DNA of 64,000 bases. Source: Leptasterias polaris (taxonomy: Eukaryota > Echinodermata > Asteroidea > Forcipulatida > Asteriidae). The position numbers were made by a program, and so were the translations under genes. Below, piece after piece: positions 27,501-42,500 of this stretch (positions within the stretch are counted from its first letter, which is position 1; each line of letters begins with the position of its first letter). The notes below the pieces were generated by a model. It was given only the letters and a program-made list of their open reading frames with translations. It was not told the origin of the DNA and did not search any database. The stretch is from assembly GCA_037783415.1 (NCBI GenBank), contig JAZGTN010000195.1, forward strand, positions 248,001-312,000, given 5' to 3'.

Positions 27501-30500
27501 CCTAGTACCACATGCAGGCTTCAATATGAAGTGATTAATAATCAACAGTCAATACTCAAAAATCAACAATCAACAATCAGTATATCAATCATATATAATT
27601 GGTAGTCAAATCGTCGGCGTTTTCACGAAGTGGCGAATCCGTGGAAACATTTTGTTTACAGCATTTTGTTTTTTTGCATTTTTTAATTGTATTTGGTGTC
27701 CTTAACAATTCTGCAAAGTTTTAAGTCTTAAAAGCGTATACAATTTTAATTACGCTTATTGCATAAAGGGCGAATCAGTCAACTTTACGGATTTGCGTTT
27801 TCACGAACTGGCGAATAACCTTTTCCCCAGGGTTAATTTGTAATGCTACCGCTTAACGCGCTTGTCAACGTCGTCACCGGCGAATCCGCGTCCTGTGTGT
27901 GGCGAATCCGGCGTTTACAGCATTTTGCGTTTTCACGAACCGGCGAATCAGACCCCCCTGCGGGTTTTCACGAACCGGCGAATCCGCGCCCTGTGTGTGG
28001 TGTGAATACGCGTTCTGTGTGTGGCGAATCCGGGGTGCTCGTTAATTTGCGTTTTCACGAACCGGCGAATATGTTTTGAACCAAACAGCATTCTAACAAA
28101 GCATCACAATAAAGAAACAAGTATTTAGTCATGTTATTTAACTTATACACTACCGTATCACTATAAAATATTTAACACTTTCAATTAAAAGACCGGCGAA
28201 AACACATTTTTTAAATGTGACCAACTTCAAAAGCGTTTTTCTCAAAACGCTGTTTTCAGCTGCGTGGGTGGATTCGCCGGTTCGTGAAAACGCCGACGAA
28301 ATAGTCGATGGTTGACTGTCTAACAAGTGTCTAATGTCCAAAGTCCGACGTCCGACGTCCAACGTCCAACGTAATATTTAATACTCCACTGGACACACAT
28401 GAATACAAAAACAAATTCTTACCTCAAAGGCTGGTTCTCTGTTGAGATCATTCAGAGTCTCAGCACCATCAGAGAAGTTATTAGCGGCATAGCTCTTGTC
28501 AATCAGCTCCTGGAGTTTGTCTAGGAATCCTTGCATGTGATTGGAGACGTTCTGGATGTGACCCATCAGCTCATTAGAGGCATTACGCAGCATCTTCACT
28601 CTCTCAAGCACTATCAAAATACAATGTTATATTTGGACATAAGTATAACAGGAGTGTTTCTTCTTGACTTAACCTGAAGTATTTGATTATTGGTTCAGGG
28701 ATGAGAGTCATTGCTGAAAAGAAGGTCTGAATGTAGGCTCCAAACTTTAGGAAGTATGTTGAAATGCTAGCATTTCCACCTAGCATTTCCACCTTTTGAT
28801 AACCCCTAGAGTTATAGATTCCAAGGAGCTTCTGGGAACAGTGTCCTCAGAGCTAGAGAAGTAGATCAAAGAGCAGGATTTCTTTGTATCAGAATAAATT
28901 AACAGCCACTTTCCCACCCTGGAGACCTAAAAACTTCTGAAATTGATCAAGCCAAAGATAAAGCCAAAGCGGTTATCTCCTTTACCTTCTTCAGCTGCAG
29001 CAAGTTCATCATCAGCTCCTCTCCCACCATCAGAGAAATCCCTCGCAGCAATCTCAGCTACGATTATTTTAGCTTCCTCCAAAATGACTGAGATATCAGA
29101 CAGGGTGTCATTTCCAATGTTACTGTTGTTCTTGTACAAGGTGTCAATCGCATCTACAAGTAAAAGACAAGAAACAAAATTTCTCTTACCAATCAAATTT
29201 TAATCTGGGCCAAATTTTATACAACCTGTAAGCACAACTTGCTAAGCACAGATATATCTTGCTTTTCAGAAACAGGTAACCAGCCGAAATTCCTTGAAGT
29301 TTACATTGTTACGGCTGGTGCCCTACTCATTTCTTGCTCAGCAAAGAACTTTGCTAAGCAGTATTTTATGCTTGACCCCTTTATGAAATTGAGCCCTTTT
29401 CCTTAACTTTTACCTGCCAACTTTTTCTGGAGAATTTGTTTTAATTGAAAGTAAATCAGTTATTTTTTCTTAATGAAATTCCATGGATGTTTTATTTAGT
29501 CTAACCTTTGACAGCTGCCAAGGTATCAAGGATCTCTCGTTCCACCTCCTTTGCCTTGAAGCCAATATCCAGCGCTTCAGACTTGGTTTCATTTGCCATG
29601 TTCTTGATGGCATCAGACTGTACAAAATAATAAATTGAGGATTAATGTTTTATTCACACATTAAATGAAAATGCTTACAAAAAAAAGTACACTTAAAAGG
29701 TAACTTATACGTATTTCAAATCGGTTTGAATCCTGTTCTTTGCTCATCCCAAAATTGATTTAAAATTGTTTCCACCCAGTTTCCCTTGTGGTTTATTACC
29801 TAATTTGAAATAAAAAGTGGCATCCATTTACTGTGATCTCAACTTCCGCTTTCCAGGTAGGATCTGATTGGCACCCCCAACCCCCACAAGAATATTGAGA
29901 AAACAAATAGAGAGACTGCCATCATTATGCTTGGATAGCTCAGTCGGTAGAGCCCTGGAGGTCGTAGATTCAAATCCTGTTCTCGTAATTTCTTCTCTGT
30001 CTACCTAAAATATACTTCAAACTTGTACAATCCTATTGTACTTTCAAACTATTACTGACCATTTAAAATTTTCATTTGCTATCTATAATTGATAAACAGG
30101 GTTGGATTTACACCGTGGCCATGGAGGCCATTGCCTCTGTTGCCCTGGTATTGGCCTTGGCACCCCTTCAAAAGTTCCCATACATTTTACGATTTTCCAA
30201 TGGATGTGTCATTTGCAAAATGAAAATGTTCTGCCCAAAAGATGAAAATCCAGGCCTGTTTAAGAGTCCACTGCACTAGGCCATTTGACCAAAACACAGC
30301 AAGCCTGGTTCTTTACCTTACTCCTCAGTTTGATAGCCTGGTCTAACAGGGAACTATAGTTAGTCTCCACAGTCATGAACCCATCAATCACTTCAATGCT
30401 GTTATCATTAATAACATCCACTCGATTCTGAATATAATTGAGAAACAAAGAAAACAAAGAAAAAATTAAGGGAGAAATGCAAAATTTAAACAAGGGGTAT

Positions 30501-33500
30501 CTCTGGGTTAAACCTCATGTAACCCAGGGGTTTACTAAAGGTACACAGGGGTTTCCAAGGTACAAAGAGGTGTTCCAAGGTACAAAGGGGCTACTTGAGG
30601 TTCCACCCTAAGTTACATGTACCTCTTATTTAATTATTCTTCCCCTACAGTAACTGTTAAACAATTAGTTGTACCGTTTTCAAGAAACGTGTTTGGTAGA
30701 CACAACTGTCTTACAAGCCAGCCCATTTATTGACACTTGACCTCAATGGATCCTGAGACCAATCCATACACCACATTTGGAATTGACAAGACAAATCCTT
30801 CACTCGGACAATGATTGCACACCCATCCAAGGAAGGACATGTCAAAAAGAGTAGACCCTTCCTGTGGCCCCCTCCAACTGTGGGACATAAAAATAGAGTA
30901 GAATGACATGGAAAAGGATCTCTTGTTTTTGTATATACCTGTGCATCAATCGTGGATCTATTAAATCTATCCAACTTCTGATACGCCTGGAAGCCAGCGG
31001 TTGTAATCGTCACATTGTTCAATGTAGCGTTCAGGTTCATTCCATCCAGCTCATCCATTTTATCTAGCAGCAGTGTTGTACACTCATCACAAGCTAAAAT
31101 AATAAATCAAATCAATTACAGTCACAACACTTTCCAAGATGTCTGTTGAAGCAACGCATAAGTCCTAGAGCCTCATTCTCCCTTAACAGTTGTCAACTAG
31201 CCAACTTAAAACACCCATTTATTTAGTAAGTTAGGTACACAAGAATGCTGCAGCCCAATCTGCAGCAAACCATTTGATAAATAATGTGGCAGTCCCCAAC
31301 AAAAAACAACAACCTTTCGGTGTATTTTGATGAGATTGGTGTATGAATGTCACAGAATTATGTGCAAATGTTTGAGAGAAATAGATTTTGGAGGTAGTGA
31401 CCATCTCACCTTGGCATCCCTCGTTTGTCATAACGTAACGGTCTTCACAATATTCACAGTTATCCCCAGTGGCACCTGGTGGGCACAGACACTCTCCAGT
31501 CACTGAATCACATCGTAGGTGGGCCTCGCATTCACAAGCTGAAACAAACAAAGCAAAACAAAATGGGTTTTATCTGTAAAAGCTGACGTGAGAGAACCAA
31601 ATCTACATATCATTTAGTTGTCAATAAAAACATCAAACATCAAACCTGTCAGAAATTCATCAAATCTGGTGGTTACACTTTAGCAAAAAACAACTAACGT
31701 TTTTGCAAGATCTTTTCATGTTCATATTGGCTAATTTCTATTGTGACAATCAAAATAAGCAACTGTAATTTCCAAGAATTGGATAGTATTTGGATTGGAA
31801 GATAAAACGGATTAATAAATAAAAGTAATTGTTTAATGTCTTTGTCTTACGTTGGCATCCATTGAATCCGTAGTTCCAATGTCCATGGAGACACTGGTCA
31901 CACTTTGCTCCACCTACTCCAGGTTTGCATTCACACTGGCCAGACTCCATGTCACACTGATTACTCTCAGCCCCAAAGGCACAGTTACAAGGTGAACAAC
32001 CAGCACAGCTGGTGAAATTCCAGTATCCAGGCTGAAGGTAAAACAAAAATACAAATAAACAAACAATTCAAATTCTTTGTAGAGAATCAATCTCTTTAGA
32101 ATTCCTAAGTAGAGTCCATTTGTTCCTATTGTCTTCACTCTCCATAAGGTACTGACTACAAGGGCATATCTGGGTGTCCAAAGTTAACATTAAACTAATT
32201 TATTAAAAATTGAAAATCGGATTGAAGAAGGATCTGAAAACCAATATCTTACCATCTCTTTAAGTATTTTTATGAGTGAACTATTTTTAATGTTGTACTC
32301 ACCGCACAGCGATCACACAGCCCACCAACAACGCTATCCTTACATTCACAGCGTCCAGTGTTAACAGCACACTCACGGGTACCACAACGATCACAATCAC
32401 ACTCTGCAATCAAAGCAAACAAAAGCAATAATTTTAATGTCAGCCATGATCCCCAGTCAAAACAATCGTCACCACCATGTAATTAGGGGTGAGAGTCACT
32501 GCTAATAAAAAGGTCTGATCCAGATCTTAAAGAGATTTAGTAAAAAGATGACAATTCCACCTTCTGAAGCTTCTGGGATCAGTATCCTCATCAAAGCACA
32601 AGATTTCTGAATATATGAGTAACAGATTTGTTGTGTTCACCAGTCAATCATAAAAAGGTCTGAAGTCAGAAGACTTCCCTCCCCTGGTGAGCACTCCAGG
32701 GAAAGTAAACCTATCACCTCATAAGAAACCCTGTTTAACATTATGGTAATTACCACTCATAAGAATGAAAACCTGTATTCAATCTTACCTTGACAATTCC
32801 TTGATATGACAGCGTCTCCATAGAACCAATCAGCACAGATGTTACAGTTGGGACCGGTGGTACCTGGCTTACACTGCAGACAGTTTCCAAGCCTGGTGTC
32901 ACACTCCGGACCAGAAGCTGATGGGTTGGTGTTGCCACTGCACTCACACTGTCGACAGAATCCGTATGGCTCGCTGGGGTCACCAAAGTATCCCTCCTCA
33001 CATCTAGGTTCAAGAGACAGAAGTGGAAGATTAAAATCTATCTAATTCAGTGTCGTAGTCATTACGTAATCCACAGGTCACTATAGCAACTGGTGCCTCC
33101 AACCATGACTGTGATCTCAATGCACGACATAGTAATATACTATCCATGTTTCTAGGAAACCTATTTTTTGTAATCAGCATTTTTCTTCTTTGAGATACAA
33201 AATAACTAAACGTCTGACTTTCACTAGTGTGATCACAACCTGCTACAATGCAGTCGTAAACAAGTGTAAGTTTACACTCTATGTTGAGTGTACGATCGAA
33301 TGTGGAGTATGGAAGTGGCATGAACCGTTGTCAACGAAGTGATAGTGACCTGGGAGGAAGTGACGTCAGACTACAATGGCGAAATGTTTGTCACTTGGCA
33401 TTGCAACACAAGCCTCCTTTACCTTCTGAGTGTACCCAAAAAAGGGTTTGTTCCTTATTTACTTCAGTTCTCTTACAATTTGATTTGTCTTACCCTTACT

Positions 33501-36500
33501 CAAAAATGTTGCTTTATATCTACCTCTTTGCATTAATATGTAAATTCCAAAAAACATTTATATTGAAAAGGAACTTAACAACATAAGTAGGATTTTTAAA
33601 CTCTACATGGTTGGAGAACAATGTTTGTGGTGACACCATAAATTTGAAAATCTTTTTTGAAATGTGGTGGTTCTGGAAAGAACCAGTGGCGTAACAACTC
33701 CATGATTCGATCAGTAAGCTTTGATGGCCTTCAGCAGCGAACCAACAAAAGAAACAACAACTCACATGTCACAACGTTCTCCAATATGGCCCTGGAGGCA
33801 TTCACACTTCATCCCGGTAGGTACGATGGAACAGGTGAAGGCATAGCTAAGAGATTGAAGAAGAAAAATAAGACAACCATTGTAGCAAGAACCTCAGTGA
33901 GCACATATGTTAATATGAAATTAATTTTATAGAGCTGCAAAACAAAAATGAACAGAAAGTTTGCAGAGCACAGGATGTTTTTTTAAAGACTGCATTGCTT
34001 GTTCAAAGCAAATCTTTAATAAACAGCAAAGAAATGATTAGCTATTTAAACCTTTAGAGACCACAGCAGCAGGAGGATGAATACTACATGGCCAAAGTGG
34101 CCGCAAGACGTGACCTACTTCTACTGAATCAAAAAGGTCAAAGTAAATGTCATACATTGAATTGACATTTTCCAATGTATATCATATTGTCTTATTTATG
34201 AAACAAAACAGAAAATTAAATCCAAAACAATCTACAATCTACAACAGTGGGGACTGGCTTGTGGAGATGATTATACAGAAATTATCGTTCTCTACTAAAG
34301 TGTGAAGGTGGAATATTCAAGTTTCACAAGAATTTGAAGCGCACAAGGTGGGACTTACTTTCTAGTCTCATCAGGGTAGGGGCAGGAGCAGATATCACAT
34401 GCATCCACTGCTCCAGATGTGGCATCCCCAAAGTATCCAACTTTACAAAGCTCACAGTTATCTCCCTCAGTATTGTGCTCACAATTCTACACAAACAAGA
34501 ACATTCTTTGTGGATTAATAACACGTCTACAACACCAACTGGGCCACTGGCCAGGGTTCGGTAATTTTAGCATTGGGCCAGGGTTCGGTAATTTTAGCAT
34601 TGGGCCAGTACCCCACAGGGCTTGACCTCCTCAATAAACCACTGCCCACCCAAAGTTCTGTAATTTTAGCATTTGGCCAGTAACCCACAGGGCCTGACGA
34701 CCTCCCGACTGGGCCACTGGCCGGAGTCCAGTAATTTCAGCATGTATACCATTCCCAATATGTGCCAGAGTGAGTCCCCCCCCCCCACCACCACCCCGAA
34801 TGTTCTCATACTCCGACACCCTCTTCCCCTCTTGTACAGTTGTATCCCCTCTCCCTTTTCCCCTCCCCCCATATTCCTCTAAATAATTCATGAAATTCCC
34901 AGGACACAACAAAGACATAATGAGAGTGGGAAATAACAAATCTACTTTAGAGACTACACTAAACCCCAAATCCAAATCGAGCACCAAATGAAAGAATGAT
35001 GTAAAGGTCTACATAAAGAGAACAAGACGGAGAGAGAGACAGAAAGAGAGCGTGACGTTAATGACTTACATAGCATCTCCCAGTCTCTGGGTCACAGGTC
35101 GGTGAATGTCCATTGCAATCACAGGGCTCACAGGTACCAAGGTATGGTCCGGAACCAGAACGACGGAACCCAGGACTACATTTCTATTAACAAGTGTTTT
35201 AAAAACAAAAAGATACAAATTTACATTGAAGCTTAAAAATGCGACTGCCGACGTCAATGGTGGAAACTTACAATTACAGGTTTTCCTTTGACCTCTGTTA
35301 GGTTTCTGTTTGAGTTTGTGACATCATGTACTTGGGGTCTAGATCAGTAACAATTTGGTAGAAATCAGTAATAATTAAACCACAATATACCTTCATTTAA
35401 ATCTGACAATCTTTATACTTTTTTTCATGACCAAACAGTATGAGGACCTGTCTTCACTGCCTAATAATGAATAGGTTGGGGACCTACTGCTGTTTATGGA
35501 CCAATACCTCATGTAATGATTGATGTTTTATCTAATCAGATTGTATCAGCTCTCAATGGTAATGTTTAATATGCCTTAAAAGTAATATAGATTCCTTAAA
35601 GACAACCAACATACCTCACAAGACAAACCAGTGTAACCTGTTGGGCATCGGCATCGCTCTACTTTATAGGCTGGAGAACCAGACGCGTCCTTCTTTGTTA
35701 TGTCCATGAAAACATCTTTGAGGCTGAACATTAAATCAAAACACAAAATAGTCGGTTTAATCATTGTTAGAAATCAATCACTGCAGCTCAGACGTCTGAG
35801 AATACGGACAAAATATCTGAAACTAGGATCAACAATTTAGGAGGATATTTGAAATGCTGGCATTTCCATCTTTTAGTAACCCCTTGAGTTATAAATTTCA
35901 AGGAGCTTTTGAAAACAGTATCCTCAGTACTGGACAAGTGGATCATGATTTCTTCAAACCTGAAAAAAATATCAACAATTGTTATCACTAAGCAGACATA
36001 AAAAGTGTACGTTTCTCATCCCTGACCATAAACAATAAAGTTAACTATCCCTACAGGAAGTGACAGTCCTATCCTTCTTAAGGCAACAGGGTCAACCAGC
36101 TAATACCAAGACAGGAAGATGTTTAACAATCGCTGCATCTTGTTACAATGATTTGGAGTTATCACAGAGTAGATTCTTGTTTACCTAGCATCGTAGATTT
36201 TATTGTAGTATTGAGCTCTGATCTGAATTGAAGAGATTCCAGCAAGGATGACCATCATGTCCTCTCGAGTCACGGTCCGAGCTGAGAAACTGTACTGGAA
36301 CATATCCTGGGTAGGAGAAAAACATCTGTTTAATGAATTCTCACTAGCCTCTGGTTCAAGAAATGTCTTTATTGAATATTTGATGTCCATTCCTTAAAAT
36401 TTTCTTCTGTGATATGGAGAGGAAGATCATTTGAACACATACCTCGATTAGATCAACGGACATAGCAAACTGACGACCATTCTGGGGACGTTCCTCATTG

Positions 36501-39500
36501 GTGTACATGATGGTGATGTTATTGCCCTGGAAACACAAAAAGTTAGTCACAGATTTAAGATCATATAAACATATTGTGTAGACATTTTCCCTTAAACACC
36601 CTTTTTGATTTCTGTTCATCCCCCGCCCCCAAACGGAGCATCTCCCAAAAATTGATGACCCACCCCCAACTCTATTTCATAAAGCGTAAATTTGCTCAAC
36701 ACATCACAATGATGTTTAGCAGGAGAGAGGAACTAACCAAAATGCAATTTACTTTACAATATTTAGACTGGGGTTAAGTTAATTGGGCCCTGTTTAGCAA
36801 ATTGTTAAGCTCAAAACAAATTAGCAGTAAACCAGTCACAACAGTTGTATATTACATGGTATTTTGGCTGGTAACCTGTTTCTGATTAGCAACATTTTTC
36901 TATACTGAGTAATTATTTATAGAAACGAAACCAGATCTGAATGAGATTCTTCTTGAATAGAGAGGGGGTCTGGGTAATGGGGGAAGGGAGAGATACTTAC
37001 GCTAATAATGACTTCAGGTCTACGTAGGGGAACAGACACAGAGTCACCCCTCTCAGGAATTCCATTGCTCTGGACGATAAACTCCAGCTTACCACCGTAT
37101 GAGGTCAACTGTTCAATCAAAATAAAATCACTTTTATACGGGCGAATTAAATAATAATAAATTCACAGCCATGACATAAAACCAATGATATGATGGAAAT
37201 CCTTATTGAGAAATAATTACTTGTCATAACCTTCAACCCATGTCATGTGTATGAAGTCAAAACAAGTGCAAAACTAAAATTTGAGAACTGGTAAGAACTC
37301 CTCAATGGGTGATATCATTTAGATACAATTACACCCAGCAGTAAAATACTCTTAATTGCACAAGGAAAACACTCCCAAAGAGATGCAGTATGTGGAAAAA
37401 ATGCTGTAAAATGGCTCTTTGTTTACACAGAGGTCAGAGTCATGTCTGAAAACCCCTTCCAAAGTTCCACCCTTGGAGTTATAGATTTCAAGGAGCTTTT
37501 GAAAACAGTATCCTCAGCACTAGAGACCAGGATATCTTTGTATATAGAGAAAATATAGCTACTTTTTCAGACGGATGACATCAAAGAGGCTGATTTTAGA
37601 TAAAAGTTTGAAATTTCTCATCCAGGTTTTACATCTAAGCTGGTGTGTATGGGTGAGAACAAAGGAGGAGGGCCTTGATTCACACCAAACATCCAGGTTG
37701 GACAAACTAGTGGTACATTTACCATGAAAATATATGTAGAAAAGACACAGGCTGGCTACAGACCTATGGTGAGAAAGAGGTTTTGAGCACCACACTGTGG
37801 TCAATGGTATCACAAAAAGATTACTTTGAACATCATTTATTCAACAAGAAATCATTTCAAGATTAACTACCTTATTTCCAAGATAGGATTCCGGCGCCTC
37901 CCAGTAGATAGCCTGGTTTGGGTCTGTTCCAACGCCGATCTCACCAATGTAGACATTGACCAGGTTACCCTGCATTCTGATCTGGGGAGACTTTACATTG
38001 GTCACTGTCCAACCTTCCATGTCAACCAACTGGAAAGAGAAAATATGCATAAAGGGTTCTGTCACAAGAGGGCGACAGTTTGCAAACTAGAACATGAGGC
38101 TGTTATAACACCAGATCAAATCTGACAGTTGAACATCATGCTATCGAAACCATCAAAACCATCTTCTTTAGTATGCAACACCAACAGCAAAATGGGCACA
38201 CAGATGGTGTTATTGAACTGTCAGACTGTGGCGGTAGATTGATAATAATTATTTATGACAACATCTTACCCTGTCATACGGTCTTCCATAGCTTCTACAA
38301 TCTGTTGAATGGCCGAAGCAGAAGCAATTGATACAACCTTTAGTATTGCTCGGCTGCAGGTAGAAGGTTCCGTCTTTACATTGGTTACACTGCTCGCCCG
38401 CCACGTTTTCCTATAAAAACCAAAATCACAAAACCAATAATTAGAAACGGCATGTCCACCCATTATTGTGGTTTTTTGTTTACTTTAGGGGCCGCATGGT
38501 TATTTCTTAAAAAATTAATGTCATGTAAAAATTCCACAAGTGAATTATGAAATGTAATGATTTATATTTAGATTCAGTAAAGATTAATGAGGGCAAAGGT
38601 CAATCTTACCTTGCATTCACACTCTGCAGTGTCCTGGTTGCAGATGCCTGGTTCCGTACCACTAGTATCACAATAGCATGATTCACAGAAGGGATACCGG
38701 TAATGACCTGGTTCACACAGGTCACACTTGCGACCTCCAACATTTGGCTTACACCTGGATACAACAATAACAACATATATTTGTTATGCACCTTTTCCAG
38801 CCAAGTAGGCCTTTCAAAGACACGCTATTATCACCCCTGTTCACCCCAGGCACCCACCAAGCATTCCTTAAACCATCTTAACTCCTTAGGAGTATGCAGC
38901 ACCGACAACCAAGTTAGCACACAGGTTACTAATCATTCACATCAACAATCTCTACCCCTGCAGGTGTTCATTCATTCCTAGATGATGAGAAGCAACTACA
39001 GTTAAGTGTCTTGCTCATGGACGAAGTGTCATGACCAGGATTCGAACCCACACCCTTGATGACTAAGTAATCAGTACTGGAGTTTAATGCACTAGACTTC
39101 TCAGTCATGGCACACCACAACTGGGCATAAAACTGGGCATTAGATGAAACTCAAGAACCAAGATTGAATCAAGAACCTACCTGCACTGGCCTGTCACCTT
39201 ATTACAGTTGTAGTCTCCACCAACGATACCGCGGCCATTACAATCACATTCCTACATATCAACCAGCATCAAAATACAAGCTTTTAGTTGGAAACACACT
39301 AAGCCCCCCTAACAAAAAAAACCAATATTAATCCCCAAAAAATGAAGCAAGTCAGGCTTCACATCAACCTGTTTTTCTAAAATTTATGAAAATGTTTTTG
39401 AAAACTTCCAAGACTTTCCTTTCCATTGCAACTATTATCCCAGGTTGTATAATAACAAAGGCTGTGATCCCTGGTTGAATGGCTTCCGACTGGCACCCCA

Positions 39501-42500
39501 GAACAAAGATATTGACAAAATAGAGAGACTGCCAACAATATGGCTAGAGGGCTCAGTTGGTAGAGCGCTGGCACGTTAATCCGGAGGTCACAGGATCAAG
39601 TAGTGCTTTAGTAATTTTGTCTTTGTCCAACCCAAAATCAACAATTATCCTGTGCTGCGTGTTTTCCTTAAAAATAATGCACACCAATTTCAATGAATTT
39701 TTCACAGCTCAGCTTTATGGTTTTACAGGGAATAACAAAAAAACATTCTAAAAGTCCTTTTGAAAAAAGTAATGTTGTACAATCTTTAAGAACACAGAAG
39801 TGAACTTGACTTACGGCACATCCAACAAGCGGGTCATAACCAAAGGTTCTTTCCTGACAGCGATCACAAGTATCACCAACGACGTTATTAGGGCAGATGC
39901 ACTCTCCTGTGACTTCATTACATACACCTGATCTGCAAGTACACCCTGTAGTGAGTGAAGGGACAAAAGAAGTCAATCAGTGAAGGTGTGGGCAATAATC
40001 AAGAAGGAATTCAACATGAATTCAGGTGGTAACTCCAGGTTAACCTGCAGGTTTTTAAAGGTTTTTTGTGGTTTAACTCACTGACAAGTGTTTTTAAAAG
40101 TTAAGGGCCTGAATCGGAGAATGTCCTGTCATACATGACAAAAGTAAAAAAATAAATGGAGAATTCAACAAATGGTAACTCTTATTTAATTCTACATTTC
40201 TCCCCGACTTTTGTAACGTATGACAGGACATTCTCTGATTTTGCCCCTTAACTTTTAAACACCTTTGACAAATTGCCAGTGAGTTGAACAACCGTTCACC
40301 TGGACAGGTCGAGTATGTTGGAGCAACTGTGTACAGTGTACAAATAAACATCAATACTCAGTATTATTATTACAGACAGGGAACAAGACTTACTGTAACA
40401 GTTAGGGAAGTCATAGTAGCCGATCTTGCAGCGGTCGCAGCGACGTCCAGCGATGTTATTCTGGCACTGACACTGACCACCAAGCGCATCACAATTGAAG
40501 CTTAGCGATCCCTGACGATTGCACTCACAGGGGAGGGCGCCATTATTGTAGTCAGCTGACAGCGAGAAAGTGGCTTGGCGACAGAATCCACTACCATCGG
40601 GACTAGCAGTGAAAACAATGGATTGTTATAGATAGTAATAGTCATGTATGAGAAACAAACTGTATCAAAGCACCTTACACTACACCTCATCTGCTCAGAA
40701 CTATAAATAAGGTAATTTGTGAAATTTGTGTGGGCTTCATAAAATTGCTTTTGCATTTTTTTGAGCTTTTGCCTCCTACCTGATGTAGAAGTTATTCCCT
40801 CCACATTTACGGATGAATTCCCCAGCTCTGTCTTGAGGCTCTTCATCCAGGATATCCGTGGTGTAGACGTCCTCTGGAACTGCGATGACATAGTCCTAAG
40901 TCAAAAGAAAATAATGTACACTTTTACTACCTTGAAGCTAGTCTGTCAAATCACTCAGTACAATTTTTTTCTCCTTAGACAATAAAACAAACTCTTACGA
41001 AAATCATGTTTGATAAGTACAAAGTTTCTTTACTGCTCTTAATGAACATTTGATATACAAGATGACTCACAATCCAGATTTCTCCTTCACTACCATCAAG
41101 CACAGATATGTAGTATCCCTGACCATTGCCGATAAGGTCAAAGGTTGAACTCCCATCAGCTAAGTTAACAACAGCTCTACATCCTGACACGTGAGGGCAG
41201 TATCCAGCTTGGAAGGTCCCTACGAAGGTAAAGAGATTATAGTGACTGTTAAGAAACTGACAGATGAGTGCTTAATTCGGATGAACCTTGAAAGCAACGG
41301 TTATGGGGACAAAAGTAACAACTCTTAGGCAGTAAAACTTATTACTTTGATCATTATGCTCTGATCATCATTTTTAAGTTTGCTTCTGAAGACCATTACA
41401 GCATACTGATCAAATGGTTTAGTTTCAAACTATTTTGTTTCCTACCATGGAAAGTTTCAAATCTTCAAAGTCTACAGGACACTAGAATCAAAATGTTTAT
41501 CAGAGTCCATTCCTTTTGGGTGACAGGTTGCCACACAATTTTGGATTCCAGTGAATTCAAGAAGCTTTTAAGTTAAAGGATTAAACAAGAACATCACACC
41601 GCGCTTACCCTCTCCTTCAAATTCACCAAGTACATTGAAGTTCACATCCACAGTAGCCCCACCAGGTTGGAAGTAATGAACAACGTAAACATAGCGACCT
41701 GTTAGTGGCTCAACGTCTTCATAGTTAACAGAGGACTGAGGAAAAACAAACAAACATTCCATAAACTTAGATAGTCCAAAATGATGAAGTTTAAATGACT
41801 AGGTTTTGTCATTTTCTTCACATTAAGCAAGCTTTCATAACACTTTTTGCAACAGATAACACTGTTTGAAAAGTAAACAAGAACCAGCCTTAAATAAAGA
41901 CAAAGTCCATAGCATTTCTGTGGTGACCTGTTTCTGCTATGCTGTTAAAACAGCTATGAAAATTGTCACAGAATATTTCCCTTTTTAAAGAAAAACATTT
42001 TATCACTATGGTAAACAAGTTTGTGATCTTACCGATCCGCTACTATCGGTGGTGATGTAATGTAAGGTGATGTCTTGGTCCAAGATGTTAGGAGGAAGGG
42101 GAACAGACACGTCAACATCGGACTTGTCAATCCAGACAGCGTGAGGTGGAATCGGATAAGTAGATCCGTGACATCTGTAAATGGAAAACGGCAACTGATG
42201 TTATCGAAGAATATCAACTTCAAGTTTCTGACTTTTTAATTGTTTTTTTGCTCAACTGATCCTTTCGTCCTTCGGATGGGACGTAAAGCCGTTGGTCCCG
42301 TGTGTTGTGTAATGCACGTAAAATAACCCAGTGCACTTATCGTTAAGAGAAGGGGTTCGCCCCGGTGTTTCTGGTTTGATTGGCTGCATATTGCGCCACA
42401 GCACCTTGTAAACCATTACATGGTGTTATGTAAAGGAATAGGTCTCAAACTTCAAAAAGTAGCTCCACATACCTTGCAGGAAAAATACTGACAATTGAAG

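Noticed and set aside
33031..33586. Small open frames on both strands between exons 39 and 40
   Set aside because: No splice-compatible extension and no recognisable domain; exon 39 joins exon 40 in phase without them.
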